In this document: positions 11,166 to 23,030 of the stretch, piece by piece
Layout of the letters: each line of letters opens with the position of its first letter
How positions within the stretch are numbered: the first letter of the stretch is position 1
Source of the DNA: Nereocystis luetkeana
Lineage: Eukaryota > Sar > Phaeophyceae > Laminariales > Laminariaceae
NCBI GenBank assembly: GCA_031213475.1
Contig: JARUPZ010000011.1
Location: 4,280,863-4,344,862, forward strand
Direction of reading: 5' to 3'
DNA: 64,000 nt
Position numbers and translations under genes: made by a program
Notes under the pieces: generated by a model
Databases searched by the model: none
Told to the model about the DNA's origin: nothing
Seen by the model: only the letters and a program-made list of their open reading frames with translations

Positions 11166-11334
11166 GATTACCCTTTACCCAGCCCAGGGAAATCCCTAAA
11201 ACACCCTCCCCCCCCTCTGAACGGCGTGCTCTTTCGGGCGCCGGTACCGTATACGGCCGTAGGCTGGCCTATACCTGCTTCGTTTCAATATCCGGGGAAC
11301 CACGGAGATATATATGCAAGCGTTTCACTAAAAG

Positions 11335-11430
11335 AAACGTTTCAAGTGAGATTCGAACCTGTGTCCTCGACGATCCCAAAAGTGAAGGTCTTACCTACGT
11401 ATTCAGCTATAGGGGTAAAAAATATCGATC
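11335..11430 (-). repeat. tRNA-derived SINE-like copy
   Basis: On the minus strand a CTATAGCTGAATACG box-A region is followed by GTAAGACCTTCACTT and a box B, GGTTCGAATCTC. The AAGACCTTCAC word is shared with the copy at 3531-3630. The bases that should form the T-stem do not pair, so this is not a working tRNA gene. Confidence 0.55.
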
Positions 11431-11699
11431 AATTACCCATTCCAGAAAAATCAAAATAACACGTGTCGGTAAATACAGCAGTAAACCTGGCACCGGGTAA
11501 ACGTTTGACTGAGAGAGAGCAATATGCGGTTTGTTTTAGTTGTAGAAATATATTAGTTGTACGTCAGTCCAGCAGCAGCAGCAGCAGTAGTATTACAGCA
11601 GCAGTAGTACCTGTGGTACTCTTACGGGGATGTTCCATTTTTCCGGGTTTGTTTTATTTATCCTTCTGTGAGCTAATACGCACTCACTCGATGAGTTAT

Positions 11700-11975
11700 T
11701 GATACTCTGTAGCTTCAATTTCGTAGGCTCGAGTCTCACCGAGTGTGTACGTACTCGTGAGGATTTTTTCTTGCATAAAAATTGATTGGCGGGGAGCGCC
11801 AAAGGGTGCCTTCGCAACATTCGATGAAAAATGCGACGAGCAGAGGGGGAGCTGAACGAACCCTATGCGTGATAAAAATGAATGCACGTGCCCGGAGATA
11901 GAAGGAACAACGCCTACCTGCGACTAGGTGTTGTCCAAAACATCGCTTAGGGTAAAATCTCCTACGAGGTAGGCT
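11700..11975 (+). repeat. Second copy of the 8.7-9.0 kb repeat
   Basis: See 8715-8990. The sequence words and their spacing are shared, with about one substitution in every five to eight bases by eye. Confidence 0.7.
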
Positions 11976-12371
11976 GAAAAGTAAATGTGATGATGAAAAA
12001 AAGTCGATGGGTGGCGAATTGGGAAATGAAATTAATATCGGTTTCGTCTCACTACTCTGTGGAGACTTAAACGAAGTCTCCACCGATACTTGGCGTGGTT
12101 GGGAACGACGATATGGTCAAGAATTTGGTGTTGAAAAGTTGGTGTCTTTGAGTTTTCGCCGGTATCTCGTCGAGATCGAGCCGACCAATGAACATGTCAT
12201 GTCGAACCATGAACATCTAAAAAAGAAAATACGGGCTACCAGGTATACGTTTTTTGGCGCATGCATATGTCAGGGTTATAGTGTCGCCCAATTTCAAGTA
12301 GTAATTCCCAGTGGTTCACGAGATGCGATTTTCGTACGGTTTATCTCTTTTTCTGTTGACTGCTGTAGTAC

Positions 12372-12699
12372 TGTTGTAGTACTGCTGTGAATGAGGCTGA
12401 ACGCCCGGCAATTACCTGGGTCAGGTGTTGTGATCGTATTTGTAGTAGTTGGGAGGCGTATTTTGAATGGAAAATCAGGGGGTTTCCAGCGAGGAACGCT
12501 CGGCCCCCAGTCTCCTCGTGCAAGGAAGGGATACCCTGCTCTTCTTCTATCTTTAATGAGCAAACCACACACGCGAGTACCAACGGGTACCGGCTTAACA
12601 GGCAAACCTGTCCAGGGATAAAAAATATCTATTTTTTATCTTAACAAGTGGCGTCTTCGGCGTAGGATTTTCGTCTTTTTGTTGGTACGAGTTGTTTCA
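12372..12699 (+). repeat. 5' LTR
   Basis: The LTR starts TGTTGTAGTACTGC and ends GTTGTTTCA, giving TG...CA ends and a length of about 328 bases. Matching copies lie at 39396-39059 (minus), about 23601-23265 (minus) and 43445-43719 (plus, truncated). All share TGAATGAGG or a close variant near the start and AACCTGTCC/GGGATA in the second half. Confidence 0.85.
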
Positions 12700-12765
12700 C
12701 TGATTTCTGACCGTTCGCTTTTCTAGAGTACGTGTGCTCCACACTGCACGATAGAGACTCAAGAG

Positions 12766-14940
12766 GTGGGAGGGTCTGCTTCCCCTCACGATGGCCGAGC
12801 CACTGAAGACCAGGGCCCCTCAGTGCGCCACCACCCAAGAACCATCGATGTAGATCGAGCGTCATGTACAGAAGGCCAAAAAGAGGAGCAAGAGTCTCGG
12901 CAGGAGCCCCAAGACGAAGCCCGAGCGGCCCCAATAAAAAGGGCCGCGTTCAAGGCGCCTTCCTTGCTTTCTCGCTCGGCTGAGCGAGTTTTGCCGTCCA
13001 AGACAATTGGGCGTCCCCGCTTCGTCGAGCGCGTGATCAGCTAGGCCTTGGGTATTGAAACGTTAGGTCCCCATTCGAGCCCCCTGCCGTCCAAGATTTT
13101 CATGACACCTGAGCGCTCCCGCTCCGTGGAGCGCGTGATAGCCAGGTTTTGACTCCCTACTCGTGCGCTCTGCCACCCAAGACGCCTGGGCGCCCCCGCT
13201 CTTCTGAGCGCGTAGTCAGCCAGCACGTGGTTGCGGAAGCTTTTGCTCTGGAACCGAGCACGTCGGACAAACCTACAACAAGCGCTTTCCATGTCCCCCA
13301 GCTGCACTCTTCGCCATCGGGTCTACCTGGTTCTGGGCCAGATGAGGGACTGTTAGAGACTGATTTTTTGCCTCGTATTCCAAAGGTGTCCGATCCTGCG
13401 CGTACTAGCATGATTGCCACAAACGAATTATCTGCTCGAGATATGTTTCCCGCGCCTCGCCTACAAGATGGCACACTGGATTCCAGTTTCGAGCCTGCAT
13501 TCCTCGCTGTTGTGGCCACCAACGAAGATTCTATCTGGAATTTCGGTTATGATGCGAAATTTCATATTGCTGTTAGAGGGAGCGATACTTTTCCTAGGCC
13601 TTTCAGGACCGGGGACTTAACCAAAACAAGAACACCTGCTGCTAGTACACGCACGGACATTGGAGACCGGCCAGACGATCGCCCTTCCATCGTGATACCT
13701 TCTGGGGTCGGTACCCGCTCTCAGCGCTCGTAGCGCTCGCCACATGGCGCGAAACTCCTATATTACTTCAGTACAATTTGCTGACGTACAACTTGCTGCT
13801 GTTCCCACTGCTGCTCCTGCGCTCTGCGACCCTGAGACCCACCAAAACCCGTCCCCCCCTGCCTCGGTATCCTTCCCTGCCTAAACGGTTTTCACCGTTC
13901 CTGCCCCAGCATGTCACGGCAGAGAGCATCACAGGAGAAAGCATCCAGCCCCGTCGGGTCTGCCAGCGAGCTGAGGACACACGGCTCCTCACCAAGGAGC
14001 AGGATGTCACGTTCTGCTGCGCAACGTTACTCGCCGCCAGGGAAGTTCTGCGGGCTGCCCAGGCAAACCTCACCGCGACGACCCGCCGGTTTTCCGAGGC
14101 TGGAGCTTCAGTTGGGGGTATATCCCTCGTTCCGGCCGCGACCAGCTCCCAGACATGGGAAAGGGCTCTGGGCTGGGCCACGCCGACTTCGATCGCCCCT
14201 CCGACAACCGGGTCCACCGGCACCCGAGAGTTGGTGAGGAGTCTGCGACCCAGTTCAGCTCCCACCATCGCGTTGGTGACCGGGACCACCGGCGCCCGAG
14301 GCTTGGAGAGGACTCGGCCAGCCATAACGGCGATTTCCGCCGCGACCCAGGGGACGCCAAAGGCAGAGGAACCTCTCGCCGCAACGGCGCTGGAAGTCGG
14401 GGGAACCAAGGGAAGGGGAAAGAGAGCTCGAGCGACAGAAGCAACACGGGAAACCGCTCACGGGGAGACGCTTTTCGAGCCAGAACCTGCACAGACGGCA
14501 GCAGAAGAGCCCCAGTCCCCGAGGTCACGAGCATCACCTGCTAGAAGCAAGTGGTTCCCTCGCAAACTCATGTTGCTTCTTCCGCCGCACGTCTTGGCCG
14601 CCTGACCATGTTCGATGACCGCGGAATGGCCGTGTCGTCTAATCTTGCTCACGCCCGAGCATCGGCGATCGACTTCGCAGCCGCTGCGAAAAAGCACACC
14701 GCCAACGTTAAACGGGCGTACAAACACCTGCGACTCAAAGATATATCTCGCATTTCTGCCCTCCTATTCCCCTCCCCGATAAACCCTTCCGACGCCGCGC
14801 AACAACTCGCTCGTTGGATCAAGGCCTCCGCTCTGGTATTTTCATGGTGTGCAACGATGACAGACATAAAGGCCTTAAATCTACCAATTGGACCCCCGGT
14901 TCGGAGTACCCCCTCCAGAAATCCTTCGCGCGTGCCATAA
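12766..14940 (+). pseudogene. Gag-like polyprotein region
   Basis: The frame that opens GGSASPHDGRATEDQGP matches the start of the minus-strand fragments at 38.19 and 23.19 kb. A second part (13149-13733) holds APRLQDGTLDSSFEPAF, a unit repeated many times in the copy at 36.6-37.5 kb. Later frames are Arg/Ser/Gly-rich (14155-14544, RGTSRRNGAGSRGNQGKGK), as in the nucleic-acid-binding part of Gag, and then Ala-rich (14551-14940). No CCHC zinc knuckle was found. The identification rests on position after the LTR and on the repeated copies, not on a known Gag fold. Confidence 0.6.
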
Positions 14941-17560
14941 CGCCTGCCAAGCCACGACCGCCCCCCTCACTACCTTGATGGATGATAGTTTTGAGCAGGT
15001 GTCACGCGCCCTCGCAGGCAGAGCCACGGAACCGGAAGCGTCCACGTTCCTCCTGAGGTTGCTGAGCAACCCCTTCGACAGCACCGACACGGGGCCAGCT
15101 ACATCAAGCTTCACAATTTTGGCGTGTCTACTGCGACCCTCTTTTGCGAGTTTTGTTGGGAATTTCGAGAGGTGGTGTCGGCAGCGACGGTGACTGAGCG
15201 TGTTTCGGCATCGGAGGTGGAGGTTGGTTAAGAGGTGGTTTGGATGGCAGTCAATGAGCAGTGCCCCAGTTTGATACCCACGCTGTACCCGGGAGTTTTG
15301 GCACTGTGGACGCCATGTGGTTGGCTTTGAAGACTCTCGCGAATAATAAGCCACCTGCCACCAACGTCGAAGAATATTTTTCTGTGCCTGATTCTTCGAA
15401 CGGTGCACGGTCACCCGCCCCGTCGAGGATCCTGCCTGCCAGCAATGGTCACGCCCAGGGCCGGACGCCTTCCCAGTGGCCATTATGGCAGACGAAATCG
15501 CGCAAAAATCCGCTTGCGATGCACGTCAACAATACCATCCCTGACTGCCTCGACCCATGGCTTGACACCAGTTCCAACTACTGGCCAGTAGACGAACACC
15601 CCTACGCGACGTTCACGCTATCTGCATGTCCATCCAGACCGACGACCCTCCCCTCTGGAGCGGTCCACTTTCATCGTCCGCTCGAGCCTCCGCACTCAGC
15701 GAAAGCCGAGCCCACTCGCTGAACTGCCCTGAAGACGCGCACTCCCCCAGACAGTGTAGACACCCGTTCCAAGACCGTAGCGGCATTTTGAACCTCGATC
15801 TTGGAACGCTCGGTAACGACGTGCCGGTAACTGACAGGTCGACGGCGGTTTGGCCCCTCCTACCCGTCTGTCGCCAGCATTGCCGGGAGAAGAAACGATG
15901 ATTTCACAAGAGGCGCGCGTCCCAGGCTCGCTCAGCCCTCGGCGGCGACCTGCCCCGATTTTGTTCCGCGCGTTGCCCCGCACTTCGGACCGGCGCAGCG
16001 ACCCAGCTTCACTTCATTCACTGGGGAGTACCCAGGCGTCTCCTCTGGCGTCGAAAGCACGCGCCTCAAACGCCGCTCCCTTCAGGTTGGGCACGAGAGC
16101 AGGCGCGACAAACGCCTCTCTCCCGAACTACGCACCGCGAAGCACCACGAGTGTCTCGCCGTCGCGTCGTTTGTTTCAGCCGAGGCGTCCCCCCCTTCAC
16201 TTCCCGGCCATGCGGTGGCGGTCGGTCTGACGTGTGGGAAGGCCAACACCGAAACCCCGAGATCTCGGTTGAAGCTCGACTCGGCGTTTCCTCGCGAAAA
16301 CGGTGGCGGCTCCACCCGTTTTCTTATCAAGGAGGAGTAGACAAGAATAGACATCTCATCCCCCTTCCCCACCAGGTTTACAGGAAGGAAGCCCTCTCCG
16401 GTAGGCACTTGTTGCCCCTCATCCGAGTACCGTTCCTGGAGTTGTCTAGAATCTCTGAGACCCTTCTTTAGTGTTCGCGTACGTTACTTCACGTGCGCAG
16501 CGCTCCTTCGGTTCCGGGGGAACACCTGACACTGCCCGTTGAGCCAACGATGGCTCCACGGCCGCCGGTCAGATCAACCGGACAGCATACCCGTTAAACC
16601 CGGACGAATCGCATCCCTCGTCAAGCAGGACGGGCGCAGAGCCACCTGCCCCGTTTGACCTAGGACAGAGATCATCGGGTGCAGTAAGAGAACCTTCTAG
16701 CGTTTTCTTTCCTACCGTCAATGGTGACGTAGAGCCAGTATACGTGGAACCGGACTCGTCTCATGCACCAAGGGCTCCGTAGTGTCAGAGAGGCATACTC
16801 CCCCACACGCACCGCAACTGCAGCCACCACCGACGACTCGGCACCGTCGATCTTTGACCCTACTCTCGAGTATTCAGCGGAGCGGGTGGTACTGTCCTGG
16901 CAGCCCCTCTCCAATGTTTCGCAGGGGACCCCCTCGTCTTTCGTCGTTGACGATGTGTCATGTTTCTGTGCGGAGCAGTAACTGATGGCTGAAAATGATC
17001 GCCTTTTTCCGGACCACGGCGCAGCGGAGTGGATTATGGCCTCGCCACACTCATGCGAGCACATACGCGAGCACATACGCTTCGGGCGTGGCGTGCATAA
17101 TTTCGACTGCGCTATCTGGGACCACGTTCAGGAAGACGCCATCTTCACTGGTGCTTTTACCAGATTTACCCATAACTCGACCATGAAGCAGCACCTATTG
17201 AGTACAGGTACCAAACGTTTGGCTGAAGCCAACCCTTTTGACCCCGTATGGGGCATCGGTCGCCGGGCAGAAGACCCCGAGGCCCAATGCTCCTCTCAGT
17301 AGCGTGGGAAAAATTTGCTCGTGAAAATTATTTCCGCCGTTCGCAACACCCTTTGCGAAACAAAGGCCGGGTTGGCACATTCCGCAACCTCCTCTCATCA
17401 TTTTGCAGTTCGACCACGCTCGACAGAATTCATGAGATCTATCCAGCGACGCCCCACCCTTTGGCCGTGGCCTCTGCATGCCTAAGTCCTGCCTTGGAGC
17501 TTTCGACCTGTTTTTCTGACGCGCCTGCTGATCGCAGCCTAAAGGGTTCGGCTGTCTCCC
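14941..17560 (+). other. Internal region between gag-like part and protease
   Basis: This is GC-rich sequence of coding character with no single long frame and many stops in all frames. Frames such as 15261-15722 and 16985-17302 are plausible pieces of one decayed polyprotein. I recognise no domain in them. Confidence 0.5.
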
Positions 17561-17569
17561 CTAGTGTCG

Positions 17570-17965
17570 ATCCCTCCTTCGCGCTGTCAAAACACGGCCC
17601 CTGCCTTGTCGGGGGTACCATCACCTTCGACGACGACTCTTTCACGACAAAAATTGACTGTACAGCGAAGCTGGCGTCCTCGCACGTTTTGGTTGTTTGA
17701 CGCATTTGGACACTGGCTCCCTACAGACTTTCAATCGACGATATGTTTTGAATCGCTTGCTCGTGGTGGGAGCGGCATCCATCGTGTGCAAGCAGAAATG
17801 CGCCCCTCGCGCTTGGTGGGGCTTTGGCGAATCGGCCCCTCTGAAATATTCGACGAGTGTACACCTGAGCGTCCATTTCTTTCAAGGAAACGAGCCTACA
17901 TGCTCACTCGCAGTTTGGACCTGCGTGGTTCCCCCCTCAGTGTTGCAGAATGCTTCGTGTAGTTC
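17570..17965 (+). pseudogene. Retroviral-type aspartic protease remnant
   Basis: The block FDDDSFTTKIDCTAKLASS is followed after a stop by THLDTGSLQTFNRRYVLNRL. D-T-G-S followed by a hydrophobic stretch is the active-site motif of LTR-element proteases, which act as dimers to cleave the Gag-Pol polyprotein. A TGA between the two blocks and the lack of a clear second glycine motif show decay. The position, about 0.9 kb before reverse transcriptase, fits the Ty3/gypsy order. Confidence 0.7.
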
Positions 17966-18589
17966 CCCCTCAGTGATGCAGGGTGCAGTAGTGCTGAGAC
18001 GTAACAGCTGGATGCGTTTTAAGAGACACTCTTGCCGCTTTCTGCCACCTCGGCCGTCTGACCAACGCGTTTCGGGCGAGCTGGAGTTAGCTCACCACGC
18101 CCCGACAGGCATGTCCGTTGACGCCATCGACCCTGCCGCTTCGGGTGGAGGCTTCCATCTACGCTACGAGGGCGCTGCCGGCGGTACCCTGTCCGACGAT
18201 CCTCAACTGTTTGCAGTCAACTTGGTTTGCAGCAATGGCTTCCCGACACTCACTGTTCACTACTTGGTCGACATGATGACCCAGCCGACCTATCCTCGGT
18301 TGAGGAGCACTTAGAAGCGACAGGTTATTCCCCTCGTTGGAGTGTCGGATCTCGAGCCGGGGGATATCCTCATGGTCGCCCACGCCCCACTGATGAGTGT
18401 CCCGCTGGAATTTTACAGCACCACCACCGAGCCCCAACCCTCCCTCCGGACTACCTGAGATGTTTTCGGTTTCAACGGTTACGGCGTTACCCCTCGAAGC
18501 TCCAGCCTTGCCTTCGCTTGCCCTTCTTGAGTGTTTGCGTCCAAAACGGCGCGCTTCGTTCCTGCGGGTCTGGACACGTCTACCGTTAC

Positions 18590-19592
18590 ATCTGCGGGCG
18601 GTGTCTTTGGACCTTCACGGCATGGACTGGACTCTGGAGGCCATTGAACAGCTGGGGGGTGTTCTCTGCGAATTCCCTGACGTTTTCGCGAAGTCCGAGT
18701 CGGATTTGGGTGTCTTCCCGTTGATGCCTTTCGTGATTTCGGTCCCGGAAGGAAAGCGCTCCTCACCCATCATGGCCACGGAAGTAGAGGCCACCTTGAA
18801 CTAGTACCTGGCGGCAGGTCTGATCCAGCACTTCGTCCCTCCGTACCCGAGCCGCTGGTGGTCATCCCGACAAAGTTTAGAGGCGTTCGCATCACCGTGA
18901 ACTACAATGAACTCAACCAGATCAGCAGCAACGTCAGCCAGCAGCCTATTCCTCGCGTGGACCAAGTCCTCGACTCCCTGGGGAAGGGACGGGTGTTTTT
19001 TCTCTTTGATTCGGTCTCCTCACTCCACAAGAATACCGCGCACGAGGACATTGTTCCTCTCACGGCGTTGTGTACTCCCACGGGCCTCTACGAGTGGCTC
19101 GTCATGTCCCAAGGCAGCAGTGGTTCGCCCGGCTGGTTGGACAAAATGATTATCGAAGTCATTAAAGGTCTGGCACAGGTGGCGTCCTACCTCGATGATG
19201 TGATCGTATCCGACTCTGATCCGACGTTCCACGTCAAGATGGTACGATCTCTCTTCAAACCCCTGCCCAAACACAATATTTGGCTCTTACCCTCGAAGGC
19301 TCGCCTCGGCGCCGCGGACGCAAATTTCCTGGGCCACTCCTTTTCGCCCGCGGGTATACGCCCAAATGCGGGAAACATTTCGGCTTTGATTAAAATGCCC
19401 ATGCCCAAGACCCTCGAGCAGGTCCGTGCGCTGATGGGCTGCGTGGGATATTATCGCAAATTCGAACCCGACCTGTCCAAGCGGATACGCCCTCTCACTG
19501 CTCGTCTCCGGAAAGAAAGTAAATACGACTTTATGCCAGCCATGGAAGTTATCACTCGCCAGATCTTCGCCGAGCTCGCTGCCCAATTTTGA
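18590..19592 (+). pseudogene. Reverse transcriptase (Ty3/gypsy)
   Basis: The N-terminal approach reads VLCEFPDVFAKSESDLG and then YLAAGLIQHFVPPYPS after a TAG near 18802. The next frame (18858-19592) gives RITVNYNELNQIS, the palm segment GRVFFLFDSVSSLHKN with Asp in place, CTPTGLYEWLVMSQGSSGSP, and the YLDDVIV box with both aspartates. FLGHSFSPAGIRPN and MGCVGYYRKFEPDLSKRI follow; these are typical of the Ty3/gypsy thumb and connection region. The core catalytic residues are kept in this frame, but the TAG and a frameshift at about 18805-18857 separate it from its N-terminus. Confidence 0.9.
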
Positions 19593-20010
19593 TCTTCACG
19601 GATTGGGATGCTGTAGCCGACGGCTCCCACCCCTTCCACGTGTACTGCAACGCCTTCATCGACAGTTTGGTGCTGAGATCGAACAAGAACAAACGGACGG
19701 CTAGGTAAGGCCCATTACTTTTATCAGCCGCGCTACCCTTGACTCCGAGAGGCACTAAACCCCGTTGGGCGTAGAAGCTGACAGTATTGTCTGGGCCATT
19801 AAACGACTCCAAAGTTAGTTATGAGGCCAAATTTTCGCAATATATTCGGACAACAAAGCGCTTGAGAGCATCCCCAAAGTAGGGGCCCACAATGTACGAG
19901 TCCAGTGGTGGCTCGAGTCCCTCACTGCGTACGAGCTCACCCTCGAGTACCGCGAGGGTAGCGCCAACGGAAATGCTGATTTTCTATCCCGTCTGCCGGC
20001 GCCCGCAACA
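19593..20010 (+). pseudogene. RNase H remnant
   Basis: Pieces in changing frames follow reverse transcriptase. They are FTDWDAV and FHVYCNA near 19600-19650, and ESLTAYELTLEYREGSANG with NADFLSRLPAPA near 19910-20000. The last pair is the usual end of Ty3/gypsy RNase H. Many stops lie between, so no active enzyme can be encoded. Confidence 0.75.
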
Positions 20011-21170
20011 GAACACGATCACAGTGGGTCTAGCAGCCTCACCCTCGTCGAGAACGGCGGAGTCTTCTTCATCCGAGCCTGCGGGCTTCGCACTCACTCT
20101 TCGCCAAACCCTGGTGTCAGTTCGAGTGGGCTGGTTCCCCGCACTGAAAGCGCCGTCGTGGGTGGGCTGCCTTGCACCTACTCCGATTTTCGCGAACATC
20201 GCGAACATGGGACGCGTACGAAGATTGACGACCTATCTGATCCTTTAGGGAGATTCGTCGCTCGTATATCCCTTTCTGTCGCCACCGTCGATTGCCGTTC
20301 TGTCTTGCTTTTGTTTTCACCCACCACCAACCCCTCGTTCGTTTCTGTTTTTGTCGTACCCTCAACGGGCGACCGGGGCTCTGCAGAAGGCCCCGCTGCA
20401 GCGACGATTGTCGCCCAGCGCGCTCGTCTCCCGCCGAGAGTTTTACTCGGAGAGGTTCTACCGTGGTCACTGATCCGGCCGCGTCTGCCCCTTCGCTGCC
20501 TGACAACTCGGCGCCTCTGAATATCTTGACGCCTTCAGTCCGAATATTTACTAGGACGCACCGACGAGCAACCGCTGCCGCTGGGATCGCGCCGCTTGCT
20601 GTTGATTATGACTTCGGGGCCCAGCGGGGCCCCTAGACTATCCGTCCGGCTTGCTATCACCCCGTCGCGAGCCTCACGGCCGCGACCGCCCGCAACCGTC
20701 GTTAGGGCCACGGCTCCTGCCGTTTCATCGATCCCGACGGTACCCATCCTGTCCGACCACGACCGCGCCGAGCCCGTGGGAACTCCGCTTTTACGGCTTC
20801 CACCGTCAACGGACGCACCGCTCGTCACCACGATCGACTTGGACGCCCTCGACGCGCCAGACGCATTTCAGTTCGGTGATTCCGCAGGGCTCTATTCGCA
20901 CGCCGACTGGGCTGGGAAGCAACAGGCCGAGCCCGCGTGTAGCGCCGCCATGCGCTACATAGCTCTTGGCCGGCCGAAGGTTTTACCCGCCAACTGTTTG
21001 TGGTGTTTCCCTTCCACCAGCGCCCTGCCTTCTCGGAGGTTCAGGAGCTGGCTAACAAAGGCCACTTGCACACTACTAATGCCGGCCTCGTTCTACTCGT
21101 CCGACAGCCGCACCCCCCGCACGCAACGCTCGGTGGATCGAACTGCCTGTTTATTGAACGATGAGCCTAT
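20011..21170 (+). pseudogene. RNase H-integrase linker, decayed
   Basis: Pro/Ala/Ser-rich frames (20158-20520, 20596-21204) fill the gap between RNase H and integrase. They have no recognised domain. A linker of this size is unusual for Ty3/gypsy elements and may include an insertion. Confidence 0.45.
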
Positions 21171-21189
21171 TCCCATTTGTGTTCCGCTC

Positions 21190-22104
21190 CTCATGCACCC
21201 CTAGGTCATGCAGAATTTTTATTCCACAGCTACCTGCCACCAACGAAGCGCGCGCACCCTACGTTTGCTCGAACATTTCTATTGGTGGGTCGGTATGAGC
21301 ATCTGCACCCGGTGGTGGTTACACAACTGCTTGAAGTGCCGAGCACGGAAAACGTCGCGGCGGACGGTCCGCTTACCCACCATCACCTTGCCTCTGCCAG
21401 ACGGGCCCGGTACCACCGTCAGCGTCGACTAGTTCGGCCCTATGCCGGTGAAGCCTCGAGAAAATACCTAAATCTTGCTTTTCACTGATCGGTTCAGCCG
21501 CCGAGCCGACATGTACGCCGTCACTGCGGCAGAATTCACCGCTGAGGGCACGACCAACATTCGCATCAACCGGTATATTCCCCTCTGGGGATGCCCGCGC
21601 TGCATCCTCTCTGACAACGGCCTCCAGTTCTGCTCCAAGTTTTCGCACGCCGTTTATCAGCTTCTCGGGGTTCGGAAAATTGCCACCAGCTCCTACCACT
21701 CAAACGGCAACAGTGGGGTGGAACGTGTAAACCACACGATGGGCCAGATGCTGGCAATGGTCGTCAACAAGCTCCAAACAACTGGGATGGACAACTCCCC
21801 CATGTCGACATTACGTACAACAATCTCGTTAGCGCCGCCACGGGTTTGGCTCCCAACGAAGTCCATATGGATCGGCTGCCACGCCTCCCCCCTCACGTTT
21901 TTCGAGCGTGGTGGGGTCGCCGGCCATCAGAGTTACCTAGCTTTCTACGATTTGGCGACGGACCGCCAGCTCGTCTACGACACCATTCGCGAACACCGCG
22001 CCCTCAGTTTTTCTCGTGTGAACCGCCGCAACGCCGCCCTCTGCGACGCTCTTCGCCCAGCCCCCAAATTTGACGTTTACGGCTGGGGGTGGGTGTACAA
22101 CTAA
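21190..22104 (+). pseudogene. Integrase (Ty3/gypsy)
   Basis: The zinc-binding region can be read as APLGHAEF in one frame and LLEHFYWWVGMSI with CLKCRARKTSRR in another, giving an HHCC-like pattern. The catalytic core follows: Asp in GPGTTVSVD near 21425, Asp in CILSDNGLQFCSKF near 21610, and Glu in NSGVERVNHTMGQ near 21730. This is the D,D-35-E set of integrases that insert the cDNA into the host genome. A frameshift or stop lies near 21432-21475, and a stop near 22104 precedes the GPY/F part. Confidence 0.85.
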
Positions 22105-22179
22105 GCGATCACCAACCGCCAGGACACGAAGCCTGATACGGATGCCTAGGTCCTCAGGGCTAAACGCTTACTCAACTAG

Positions 22180-22679
22180 ATGGGCCCCTACAAAGTCCTC
22201 GCAGTTGGCCCCTGCTCCTCGGTGGACACTCCGGACGGATCTCCTCTCGGCGCCAAGCTCTTGTATTCGGATCTCCCTTTAGATATGCCCGGCCCTCATG
22301 CTCGCCGGCGCGTATCAGTTCAACGCTTCAAGCCCTGTGCCAACCTCCACGACCGTGGCGACATGCCGAAGTATTTGCCAGCGGGGTCGACGCAAATACG
22401 TGCTCAACAACTTCTCAAAGAAATCCCCCCCGCACCACGTCACCCAGGACGATATTTCGACCCCTCTTCAACGACTCGAAGTGGAAAAGAATACCGGACA
22501 CCAACCGGTTAAAGGTCGAGGTGGCGTCATCGCGGTGATGTACGCGACGAACTGGACAGGGCTATCCCGACCATCCTTGGAACGGGAAATGAACCTTCAA
22601 CTTTCTCGCCACGCTAGTTTGCGCTACTGGGCCGGCACCCCGAACCAGCATCGTCAAACCAACCGCTTGTACCGTTGAA
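22180..22679 (+). pseudogene. Integrase C-terminus: GPY/F module and chromodomain-like segment
   Basis: MGPYKVLAVGP is the GPY/F motif at the end of Ty3/gypsy integrases. About 250 bases later, VTQDDISTPLQRLEVEKNTG leads into GRGGVIAVMYATNWTGLSRP and SLEREMNLQLSRH. The order (VEKI-like, GRGG, beta strand, W-x-G, E-x-x-L) is that of a chromodomain, which in chromoviruses directs integration to marked chromatin. The last cage aromatic is not kept here. A related segment is present at 42.1-42.3 kb. Confidence 0.7.
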
Positions 22680-22699
22680 TGAGAAATCGGCGCGGCACA

Positions 22700-22985
22700 A
22701 CAGGAGCTTTCTCGGAGTAACGGTGAGCGGTTTCTGGCACCCGGCTATTGCTGCATATCGCACGCCGATTGACTCCGCCGATACTGAAACACCGTGAATC
22801 CCAACGGGGCCCACCTTTGGTGCAAGAGCGACGACGGTGTGTGGCGGGTCGGGAAAACCAGCGCGACTACGCCAACGGATGGGATATATGTTTTGTGGTG
22901 TTTTGTACGACCCGGGATCGATCAAGCATGCTCTTTTTCTGGCGCGCAACACGACTTCGACGAGAGCTGTACGAGGTTCTTGGTG
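22700..22985 (+). pseudogene. Barrel-like C-terminal extension after the chromodomain
   Basis: The frame gives NPNGAHLWCKSDDGVWRVGK, TSATTPTDGIYVLWCF and a tail ending STRAVRGSW in the partner frame. The copy at 42.5-42.75 kb reads the same with changes. The pattern (L-W-x-K, DG-x-W-x-x-GK-I/T-S, DG-x-Y) resembles a small Tudor/agenet-type beta barrel. This is a pattern judgement and I cannot confirm it by search. Confidence 0.45.
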
Positions 22986-23030
22986 TCTTCGAATACACTT
23001 GGTTAGCGCGTGTGCACGGGGGGTCCAACG

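Larger units (their letters stand above)
12372..23030 (+). mobile_element. Ty3/gypsy LTR retrotransposon, decayed, 3' LTR missing
   Basis: The order is 5' LTR (12372-12699), gag-like region (from 12766), aspartic protease (about 17690), reverse transcriptase (18600-19590), RNase H remnant, integrase (21190-22080), GPY/F and chromodomain-like tail (22180-22680) and a last barrel-like domain to about 22985. The PR-RT-RH-IN order with a chromodomain-like tail marks a chromovirus-like Ty3/gypsy element. All parts are broken by stops and frameshifts. The 3' end stops at a GCACGGGGGG tract that could be the polypurine tract. The expected 3' LTR is replaced by the 5' end of an inverted copy. Confidence 0.88.

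Noticed and set aside
11335..11430. A second tRNA gene on the minus strand
   Set aside because: Box A and box B are good, but the T-stem does not pair and the acceptor stem is missing. It is treated as a SINE-like copy.
13157..14409. Minus-strand open frames in the gag-like region
   Set aside because: They are antisense shadows of GC-rich plus-strand sequence, without family resemblance and without counterparts conserved in the other copies.
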